From the NCBI GenBank assembly GCA_019114065.1, contig DXGF01000138.1, forward strand, positions 1 to 52,089: a stretch of DNA of 52,089 nucleotides, read 5' to 3'. Below the pieces are notes generated by a model. The model was not told the origin of the DNA. It did no database searches and was given only the letters and a program-made list of their open reading frames with translations. Below are positions 32,248 to 39,016 of this stretch, one piece after another (the first letter of the stretch is position 1; each line of letters begins with the position of its first letter). The stretch is from Candidatus Dorea gallistercoris. Lineage in GTDB: Bacteria > Bacillota > Clostridia > Lachnospirales > Lachnospiraceae. Both the position numbers and the translations under genes were made by a program.

Positions 32248-33544
32248 TGCCTTTGCTCTTCTCCAGGGTCTTCCTGTTCGTGCCCTTTTGGTGCTGCTCT
32301 TCGTGCAAGCTTTTGACAGCCGCCGTTCCCGCCAGATACCCGCTCGCCCAGGCCCACTGCAGGTTATACCCGCCGCAGATGCCGTCCACATCCAGGATCT
32401 CGCCTGTCAGATAGAGTCCCTTTGACCGGCGGGATTCCATGGTGCGCCCGTCGATCTCACTGAGCGGAATGCCTCCTGCAGAAACCTGGGCATTGTCGAA
32501 CCCAGTAGTATCTTCAATAGTCAAACGGACATTCTTGCAGACCCGGGCCAGGCGGCCGAGGATTTCCGCAGACAGATCCTTTACCTGTGTATCCATGCGG
32601 ATCCCAGCAAGTTCCAGGATTCTGGGAATCAGCTTCTGATGGAACACACCTGTCAGAAACTCTCCGGAAGACAGCTGATCGCGTCCGGCCGCCCGGACTT
32701 TGAAAAAAGCACGCAGATCAGATCCTCCCGCCCAGGGCGCCAGATCCACCCTTACTTCTGCCGGTTCTTTTTTCTCAAGGGCCTGTGCGATATGGCGGCT
32801 GATCTGGAACACTGGGATCCCGGAGATTCCATACGCGGTGATCTGCAGTTCCCCTTGGTCTTTGGCAGTCTCTTTCCCGGAACAGATGGCGGTCACCGCA
32901 GCCTCCGTCCTCACCCCTGCAGCTTTGGCCAGGGGGTGAGATCTTACTTTCAGCGGGACCAGCGCAGGGACCACTGGGACAAGGGTGTGGCCCAATGACT
33001 TGGCAAGCCGATACCCGGTCCCGTCTGATCCCAATACCGGAGCCGCTCTTCCTCCGGCCGCAAGGATTACCCGGTCGGCAAAAAAGCGTTTTCCCAAGCC
33101 GGTAATCTGAAAATGATCTCCATTTCTCTGGATTTCTTCCACATGTACCCCTGTATGCACCGGGATTTTCCACCGTTTCAGTTCCATTTCCAGGAGACTG
33201 CGCACTGCGGCAGCCTGATCTGTCCTTGGATAGATATATCCTCCGCGGGATTTGGTCAAAAGTCCCAGACTAGAGAAAAAATCCAGGGTCTCCCGGAAGC
33301 TGAATCGATCCAGGACCTGGCGGGCGACCTCCGGATGCCGACTGTGAAAACAGGCAATGTCTATGTGTTCATTGCTCAGATTACAACGGCCGTTTCCGGT
33401 AGAAAGGATCTTCTTCCCAGGAAGATCCTTGTGATCCAGCAGGTAGATCTGCCAATGTTCCCTGGTCTGTTCCTTGGTTCTGGCCGCGGCAATAGCGGCT
33501 GTCATTCCGGAAGCCCCAGCTCCTATGACTGCGATCTTTTTCAT
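32237..33544 (-). CDS. HI0933/YhiN-type FAD-dependent oxidoreductase
   Basis: This 435-aa flavoprotein has the Rossmann FAD motif IGAGASGMTAAIAAAR at the N-terminus and the family signature GKKILSTGNGRCNLSNEH (about 48-65). AGGRAAPVLGSDGTGYRLAKSLGH follows at about 166, and the C-terminus GEILDVDGICGGYNLQWAWASGYLAG is also typical. The family is widespread and functionally unassigned. It is transcribed against its neighbours. The ATG at 33544 has GGAG-like purines upstream. A TTGACA-like -35 at 33607-33612 (minus) has only a weak -10. Confidence 0.94.
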   Translation of the reverse strand: MKKIAVIGAGASGMTAAIAAARTKEQTREHWQIYLLDHKDLPGKKILSTGNGRCNLSNEHIDIACFHSRHPEVARQVLDRFSFRETLDFFSSLGLLTKSRGGYIYPRTDQAAAVRSLLEMELKRWKIPVHTGVHVEEIQRNGDHFQITGLGKRFFADRVILAAGGRAAPVLGSDGTGYRLAKSLGHTLVPVVPALVPLKVRSHPLAKAAGVRTEAAVTAICSGKETAKDQGELQITAYGISGIPVFQISRHIAQALEKKEPAEVRVDLAPWAGGSDLRAFFKVRAAGRDQLSSGEFLTGVFHQKLIPRILELAGIRMDTQVKDLSAEILGRLARVCKNVRLTIEDTTGFDNAQVSAGGIPLSEIDGRTMESRRSKGLYLTGEILDVDGICGGYNLQWAWASGYLAGTAAVKSLHEEQHQKGTNRKTLEKSKGTTR

Positions 33545-33635
33545 GCTTACGCTCCCTTCTATCTGCGATCTTTCCTGCGGTCAGCGTAACATTTCATGAC
33601 AGGTCGTGTCAAGTGACAGAGCGGTTCCAAACGGA

Positions 33636-33664
33636 TTTACAACAGGTATTCGGCATGTTAAAAT
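33636..33664 (+). promoter_or_regulatory. Promoter of the 39-aa ORF and COG2509 flavoprotein
   Basis: TTTACA (33636-33641), a 17-bp spacer and TAAAAT (33659-33664) give 10 of 12 consensus matches on the + strand. The start would be near 33671, about 70 bases before the 39-aa ORF. The rest of the 33545-33742 interval holds nothing else I can support. Confidence 0.65.
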
Positions 33665-33742
33665 ACAGAAGTAGGAAAGAAGAATTATTCCGGGAGGCCG
33701 TTAAAAGAGGTCAATGATACAGAAATGGAAGGAGAGATCGAT

Positions 33743-33862
33743 ATGTGCCAGGCGCTGGAAGAATTATACGCGGATGGAGTAAAAGAAGGCTCTGCCGACA
33801 TCAAGAGATACACAGGAGTCACGGATCAGGAGATCGCACTTGCGAGAGATAGACAGCTATGA
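33743..33862 (+). CDS. Small ORF, 39 aa, coupled to the flavoprotein gene
   Basis: ATG 33743 lies 8 bases after AAGGAG, an excellent ribosome binding site. The 39-residue product runs MCQALEELYADGVKEG to TDQEIALARDRQL. Its TGA stop (33860-33862) overlaps the ATG of the next gene (33859-33861) as ATGA, so translation is probably coupled. The sequence resembles the C-terminal tail of Rpn/PD-(D/E)XK-type nuclease families common in Lachnospiraceae; the frame is open back to 33662, so a decayed Rpn remnant reused as a leader peptide is one reading. Function unknown. Confidence 0.5.
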   Translation: MCQALEELYADGVKEGSADIKRYTGVTDQEIALARDRQL

Positions 33863-35502
33863 TACAGATACAGCAGATCAAATTAAAGATTCCCCATACA
33901 GAAGCGGCGATCGAGAAGAAATTCTGCCGTCTGCTGCGGATCTCTCCAAGGCAGGTCCGTTCCTGGAAGATCCTGAGGCGCTCTCTGGACGCCCGCCGGA
34001 AGCCGGAACTCTATTATGTCTATACGGTAGAAGTGGAAACGGCGCGTGAACATGTTTTGAGAAAGCAGTTTCAAAAGAATCCTTCGATATCTTTCCGTCC
34101 TCCCCTGCCAAAATATTCCTACCGGGCCGACGGAGAGAGAGAGCTGTCCCATCGTCCTGTGATCGTGGGCACAGGACCGGCCGGGCTTTTTTGCGGCTAT
34201 GCCCTGGCCAGGATGGGTTATCGCCCTATCCTGCTGGAGCGGGGCGCGGCTGTGGAAGAGCGTAAGAGAGATGTGGAGGAATTCTGGAAGACCGGACGCC
34301 TCCTTCCAGATTCCAATGTGCAGTTTGGTGAGGGTGGAGCCGGGACATTTTCGGACGGGAAATTGAACACCCTGGTCCACGACCCGGACGGCCTGGGGCG
34401 AGAGGTCCTGCGGCTGTTTGCGGTCCACGGCGCTCCAGATGAGGTCCTCTATGACAGCAAGCCTCATGTGGGCACAGACAGACTGATCCAATTGGTCCGT
34501 GCCCTGCGGGAGTCTATCCTCCAGATGGGCGGTGAAGTCCGGTTCCATGCCAGAGCCGCGGACATTCAGATCAGCAGGAATCCGGAGGGGGACCGGAAGG
34601 TGTGTAGTGTGACTGTAGAAGATACAGGATCTTCTTTTGCAGAAGTCCTTAAGACAGAGGTGCTGGTCCTGGCCATCGGCCACAGCTCCAGGGATACTTT
34701 TGCCCTCCTGGAAAAGAAAGGGGTTCCCATGGAGCCGAAAGCGTTTGCGGTAGGAGTCCGCATAGAACATCCCCAGACACTGATCGACGAAAATCAATAC
34801 GGACAGACAAGGGGCTCTCTTCCAGCGGCTTCCTACAAGCTGACCACTGACCTTCCCAATAAAAGAGGCGCATACACCTTCTGCATGTGTCCGGGAGGGT
34901 ATGTGGTAAACGCTTCCTCTGAGCTGGGACGCTGCGCGGTCAACGGCATGAGTTACAGCGGAAGAGATGGGCACAATGCCAACAGCGCGGTGATCGTCAC
35001 GGTCCGTCCGGAAGATTATCCAGGTGACGGCCCCCTTGCCGGAGTGGAATTCCAGCAAAGACTGGAGGAGGCTGCTTTCCGGCAGGGGAAGGGTAGTGTT
35101 CCCGTCCAGCAGTTCGGCGATTTCTGTAAGGGACAGCCCTCTCTGGGGCCAGGCAGGATCCTGCCCCAGATCAAAGGATCCTATACCTGGGGAGATGTAC
35201 GTTCCATTTTCCCGGAGGAACTGGGAGTGTCCATTGAGAAAGCGGTCAGGGATTTTGACCGGAAGATCCCGGGGTTTGCCAGAGACGATGCTCCGGTGTC
35301 CGGGGTGGAGAGCAGAACTTCTTCCCCGGTTCGTATCCTGCGGGATCCATCCCTCCTGGAATCTGCTGTCAAGGGGGTATATCCCTGCGGAGAGGGGGCC
35401 GGGTACGCCGGCGGAATCACTTCCGCCGCCATGGACGGCCTAAAGACGGCCAGGGCCGTCAGCCAAATCTACCGTCCATTCGACAAGGGAGGAAATGTTT
35501 AA
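33859..35502 (+). CDS. COG2509-type FAD-dependent dehydrogenase
   Basis: This 547-aa flavoprotein has an N-terminal ~85-residue domain (IQQIKLKIPHTEAAIEKKFC ... RSWKILRRSLDARRKP) before the FAD-binding motif VIVGTGPAGLFCGYALARMG. NVQFGEGGAGTFSDGKLNT, RLIQLVRALRE and GEGAGYAGGITSAAMDGLK at the C-terminus are family marks. The substrate is unknown. The ATG overlaps the stop of the 39-aa ORF. It is distinct from the HI0933-type flavoprotein facing away from it. Confidence 0.93.
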   Translation: MIQIQQIKLKIPHTEAAIEKKFCRLLRISPRQVRSWKILRRSLDARRKPELYYVYTVEVETAREHVLRKQFQKNPSISFRPPLPKYSYRADGERELSHRPVIVGTGPAGLFCGYALARMGYRPILLERGAAVEERKRDVEEFWKTGRLLPDSNVQFGEGGAGTFSDGKLNTLVHDPDGLGREVLRLFAVHGAPDEVLYDSKPHVGTDRLIQLVRALRESILQMGGEVRFHARAADIQISRNPEGDRKVCSVTVEDTGSSFAEVLKTEVLVLAIGHSSRDTFALLEKKGVPMEPKAFAVGVRIEHPQTLIDENQYGQTRGSLPAASYKLTTDLPNKRGAYTFCMCPGGYVVNASSELGRCAVNGMSYSGRDGHNANSAVIVTVRPEDYPGDGPLAGVEFQQRLEEAAFRQGKGSVPVQQFGDFCKGQPSLGPGRILPQIKGSYTWGDVRSIFPEELGVSIEKAVRDFDRKIPGFARDDAPVSGVESRTSSPVRILRDPSLLESAVKGVYPCGEGAGYAGGITSAAMDGLKTARAVSQIYRPFDKGGNV

Positions 35503-35524
35503 GAAATTTTTAATGGGATAAGTC

Positions 35525-35553
35525 TATACACTTTTTGCGAAATATGATAGAAT
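35525..35553 (+). promoter_or_regulatory. Promoter of the DUF4321-radC-mre operon
   Basis: TATACA (35525-35530), a 17-bp spacer and TAGAAT (35548-35553) preceded by TGA give a decent -35 and an extended -10. It lies about 38 bases before the first gene. Confidence 0.55.
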
Positions 35554-35590
35554 GTATTGAGTTTTTTAAGAGGTATGAGGAGGAGTACAT

Positions 35591-35851
35591 ATGAAGGGAA
35601 CAAAGGGGAAGAACTCCTGGGCGCTGTTTCTGCTGCTTCTGGCTGGAATGGTCCTGGGCGGCTTTATCAGTGTGCTGGCAAATGGAGTCCCAGCGCTTAC
35701 CTGGCTGTCTTATGGCCAGTCGTTTGGCCTGGACGAGCCGGTCGTCCTTGATCTGGGACTGCTGGTGCTGACCTTTGGCCTCAAGGTGAAGATCACCATT
35801 GCAAGTATCATTGGTGTCGTGATCGCGGCAGTCATCTACCGCTTCTTATAA
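35591..35851 (+). CDS. DUF4321 membrane protein
   Basis: This 86-aa protein has two membrane helices, SWALFLLLLAGMVLGGFISVL (about 9-29) and ITIASIIGVVIAAVIYRFL (about 68-86), around LDLGLLVLTFGLKVK. This is the DUF4321 pattern, regularly found beside radC and mreB in Clostridia. Its function is unknown. GAGGAG lies before the ATG. A small ACTCC/GGAGT hairpin (35852-35865) directly follows. Confidence 0.88.
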   Translation: MKGTKGKNSWALFLLLLAGMVLGGFISVLANGVPALTWLSYGQSFGLDEPVVLDLGLLVLTFGLKVKITIASIIGVVIAAVIYRFL

Positions 35852-35888
35852 ACTCCTTTGGGAGTGTCGTTATGAGTCGAAAGAGAAA

Positions 35889-36593
35889 ATGAGTCAGTCA
35901 AACACTATACAAGAGATTCCGAGCACGGAACGGCCTTATGAGAAATGTAAGGAAAGAGGGGCGGCGTTATTGAGTGACGCGGAACTGCTGGCGGTTCTTT
36001 TAAGGACAGGGACACGCGGGGAAAACGCGCTGGAACTGGCCAGGCGCATCCTGTATCATGCGGGTGGGCAGGGACTTCTGGGACTCCATCAGCTTACGAT
36101 GGAGAGGCTTCTCAAGATCAGAGGCATAGGCCAGGTGAAAGCGGTCCAGCTTTTGTGCCTGGCGGAGCTTTCCAGACGGCTTGCGAAAGCCCGTGCCCAG
36201 GAATCTTTATGTTTTGCCTCGCCGAAAGCTGTCGCTGAGTATTATATGGAGGATTTAAGGCATCAGAAACAGGAAGTGGCCAAGCTCCTTTTTCTCAACG
36301 CCAAAGCCGGACTGATCGGAGAGACGGATATCTCCAAAGGTACCGTCAACGCTTCTCTGATCACACCTCGGGAATTATTCTTGGAGGCGCTCCGCAGAGA
36401 AGCAGTCTCGATCATCCTTCTGCACAATCATCCCAGCGGTGACCCTTCTCCCAGCCAGGAAGACCTGCTGGTCACAGAGAGGATCCTCCGGGCGGGAGAA
36501 TTGATCGGCATTGAACTGTTAGATCATATCATTATTGGCAATAATTGTTATATCAGCTTCCGGGAGGCCCAGCTGCTCTTTAAGAAAGGATAA
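35889..36593 (+). CDS. radC: RadC family JAB-domain protein
   Basis: This 234-aa protein has an N-terminal helix-hairpin-helix region (LLKIRGIGQVKAVQLLCLAE) and a C-terminal JAMM metalloprotease-like domain with HNHPSGDPSPSQED (about residues 180-193), the zinc-binding motif. Despite its name, a role in DNA repair is not established. It stands before mreB as in many bacteria. The ribosome binding site is weak (GAAAGAGAAA). Confidence 0.95.
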   Translation: MSQSNTIQEIPSTERPYEKCKERGAALLSDAELLAVLLRTGTRGENALELARRILYHAGGQGLLGLHQLTMERLLKIRGIGQVKAVQLLCLAELSRRLAKARAQESLCFASPKAVAEYYMEDLRHQKQEVAKLLFLNAKAGLIGETDISKGTVNASLITPRELFLEALRREAVSIILLHNHPSGDPSPSQEDLLVTERILRAGELIGIELLDHIIIGNNCYISFREAQLLFKKG

Positions 36594-36598
36594 GATCA

Positions 36599-37621
36599 AT
36601 GGCTAGAAACACGTATGGACTGGATCTTGGATCCTATGAGATCAAAGTCTATGATAAAAAGAAGGATACCATTTGGAAGGAGAAGAACGTGATCGCCATC
36701 CGTGACAAGAAGGAAATCTTCGCGGTGGGAGACGAGGCCTACGAGATGAATGAGAAAGCGCCAGAAAATATTGAAGTAATCTTTCCCATGAAAGAGGGTG
36801 TGATCTCCAGGTTCAACGACATGCAGTTTCTGTTGCAGAATCTGCTGAAGAAAGGACGGCAGTTTGTCAGAGGCTCCGAATATGTGATCGCGGTCCCCAC
36901 GGATGTGACAGAAGTAGAGAAGAAAGCATTCTTTGATCTGGTCATCCATTCCACGGCCAAGGCAAGAGAAGTCAACATCGTGGAACGGTCCATCGCTGAT
37001 GCGGTTGGGCTGGATCTGGATGTAAAGAATACCAAAGGTATCTTCATCGCCAATTTCGGTGGAGAGACCACAGAGTTGTCCGTCCTTGCCGGAGGCGGCA
37101 TGGTTCTGAACCGGCTGGTAAAGATCGGCGGCGTCACCTTTGACCAGTCTCTGGTAAACCTGATCCGGCACAGCCACGATTTCCTGATCGGGAGAGCGAC
37201 GGCTGAGGTCCTGCGCAGGCGCTTTGGTGTTTTTACCGGAGAGTCAGAAGCCTCGCTCACAGTGGCCGGAAGGGATCTGATCACCGGAGTCCCCATGCAG
37301 AAGGCTATCTCTCTGAGCATGGTGAGGGCTTCCTTAAGAGATCCTCTCCTGGAGTGTGTCCGCTCTATCCTTTCGCTTCTGGACCGGACGCCTCCGGAAG
37401 TGCGCACCGCGATCTATGACAACGGGATCTATCTGACCGGCGGGATCGCCAATATGCCGGGGCTGGACACCTACATTGAGAAGGGGACCGGAATCTCCAC
37501 GAAAGTGGCCCAGGAGCCGGATATCTGCGCGGTGACGGGTCTGAAAAAGATCATTATGTCCAAAGAATTAAGGCAGCTTGCCTATTCCATGTTAGATGAG
37601 AACTACAGGTGGATGAGATAA
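36599..37621 (+). CDS. mreB: MreB-like rod-shape actin homologue
   Basis: This 340-aa actin-like ATPase directs lateral wall synthesis. Phosphate 1 motif GLDLGSYEIKVYDK is diverged from the usual GIDLGTANT. The body matches MreB: FAVGDEAYEMNEKAPENIEVIFPMKEGVISRFNDMQFLLQNLL, IVERSIADAVGLDL, ANFGGETTELSVLAGGGMV and IYLTGGIANMPGLDTYIEK. AAAGGA precedes the ATG. Position before mreC and mreD fixes the assignment; the unusual phosphate loop is worth noting because a canonical copy may exist elsewhere. Confidence 0.9.
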   Translation: MARNTYGLDLGSYEIKVYDKKKDTIWKEKNVIAIRDKKEIFAVGDEAYEMNEKAPENIEVIFPMKEGVISRFNDMQFLLQNLLKKGRQFVRGSEYVIAVPTDVTEVEKKAFFDLVIHSTAKAREVNIVERSIADAVGLDLDVKNTKGIFIANFGGETTELSVLAGGGMVLNRLVKIGGVTFDQSLVNLIRHSHDFLIGRATAEVLRRRFGVFTGESEASLTVAGRDLITGVPMQKAISLSMVRASLRDPLLECVRSILSLLDRTPPEVRTAIYDNGIYLTGGIANMPGLDTYIEKGTGISTKVAQEPDICAVTGLKKIIMSKELRQLAYSMLDENYRWMR

Positions 37622-37622
37622 T

Positions 37623-38492
37623 ATGAAGATCAAGAATCAATCATCATTTCCAAGTAAATACTGGCTGTTCATCTTGATCGCCATCTGCGCGGTCCTTCTT
37701 GGCATCGGCAGTGTGGTGGACAACAGCGGACCTCTTCGGTTTGTGGCCAACTATACGGTGATCCCATTCCAGAAGGGAATCAGTTACGCCGGACAGTGGA
37801 TGAGCGATGTGTCTGAAAATTTTCAGACGCTGGAGGAGATGCGCTCGGAGAACGAAAGCCTCCAGAGCAAGGTGGACGAGCTGACCATCGACAATACCCG
37901 GCTTCGTCAGGAACAGTACGAGCTGGAACGCTTGAGAGAACTTTACAGATTGGATGAGAATTATTCGGATTATCAGAAGATCGGCGCCAGGGTCATTTCC
38001 AATAATGGGACCAACTGGTTCAGCGATTTCACCATCGACAAGGGAACCAACGACGGCATCAAAGTCAACTGCAATGTTCTGGCGGGAAGCGGCCTGGTGG
38101 GGATCGTAACGGAAGTCGGGCCGGATTACGCCAGAGTCCGTTCCATCATCGATGATGCCAGTAATATCAGCGCCATGATGCTGTCCACCTCCGATCTGTG
38201 CGTGGTGGAGGGTGACCTGGAATTGGCCGCGGACGGCCGGCTGAGGTTTGAACGGCTGCCCAATAACGAAAATGAGATCCAGGTGGGCGAGCAGGTAGTG
38301 ACCTCCCACGTCAGCGACCGTTTTGTCCAGGGGCTGTTTATCGGATATGTCAGTGAGATCCAGGTGGATTCCAACAATCTGACCCGCTCCGGTTATATTA
38401 CACCGGCTGTCGATTTCAGCAAACTCCAGGAGGTCCTGGTGATCACCACCACCAAGGATGACCTGGTCAGCGGTCAGACGGAAGGAGAGTAG
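37623..38492 (+). CDS. mreC: Rod-shape determining protein MreC
   Basis: This 289-aa protein has an N-terminal membrane helix (about 14-32), a coiled coil (MRSENESLQSKVDELTIDNTRLRQEQYELERLREL, about 75-110) and the MreC beta domain (GARVISNNGTNWFSDFTIDKGTNDGIKVNC ... SGLVGIVTEVGPDYARVRSI). It scaffolds PBP2 outside the membrane. It begins 1 base after the mreB stop. Confidence 0.96.
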   Translation: MKIKNQSSFPSKYWLFILIAICAVLLGIGSVVDNSGPLRFVANYTVIPFQKGISYAGQWMSDVSENFQTLEEMRSENESLQSKVDELTIDNTRLRQEQYELERLRELYRLDENYSDYQKIGARVISNNGTNWFSDFTIDKGTNDGIKVNCNVLAGSGLVGIVTEVGPDYARVRSIIDDASNISAMMLSTSDLCVVEGDLELAADGRLRFERLPNNENEIQVGEQVVTSHVSDRFVQGLFIGYVSEIQVDSNNLTRSGYITPAVDFSKLQEVLVITTTKDDLVSGQTEGE

Positions 38493-38497
38493 GCGGT

Positions 38498-39016
38498 ATG
38501 AAGCGTAGAATCATTACGATCCTGATCATCCTGATCTGCTTTTTCCTGCAGGGCAGTCTGTTTCAGAAGTTGACTTTTGCGTCGATCCGGCCCAACCTTA
38601 TGATTGTTGTCACTGCTTCCTTTGGATTTATGCGGGGACAGAAGGAGGGCATGTTCGTAGGGTTCTTGTCCGGGCTTTTGGCAGACCTGTTCTGGGGATA
38701 CGCGCTGGGCTTCAATGCCCTTCTGTTCACTGTGGTAGGCTATCTCAACGGTATGTTCGAGCGCCTGTTTTATGAGGATGATATCAAGCTTCCGATCGGG
38801 CTGATCGGGGCAAGCGAACTGTTCTATGGGATCATGACTTATGTAGGCATGTATATGCTTCAGGGGGATTTCGCGTTTGGAACTCATTTAATGCAGATCA
38901 TCCTTCCAGAACTTGTGTATACGATCCTGGTCACTCTGCTCCTGTATCAGATCATCTTACACATCAACAAGCGGCTGGAAGAAGAAGAACAAAGGAGTGC
39001 AAGCAAATTTGTATAA
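38498..39016 (+). CDS. mreD: Rod-shape determining protein MreD
   Basis: This 172-aa protein has about five membrane helices, with SIRPNLMIVVTASFGFMRGQKEGMFVGFLSGLLADLFWGYALGF as the MreD core. It completes mreBCD. Its 3' end overlaps the PBP2 gene. Confidence 0.93.
   Translation: MKRRIITILIILICFFLQGSLFQKLTFASIRPNLMIVVTASFGFMRGQKEGMFVGFLSGLLADLFWGYALGFNALLFTVVGYLNGMFERLFYEDDIKLPIGLIGASELFYGIMTYVGMYMLQGDFAFGTHLMQIILPELVYTILVTLLLYQIILHINKRLEEEEQRSASKFV

Noticed and set aside
31602..32414. Long second-frame ORF inside the gamma-lyase-like gene
   Set aside because: Shadow of the true gene; composition of Arg and Gly with no family match.
33597..33612. TGACAGGTCGTGTCA palindrome and TTGACA on the minus strand as flavoprotein promoter
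   Set aside because: The -35 is perfect but no acceptable -10 follows at 16-18 bp, so only noted.
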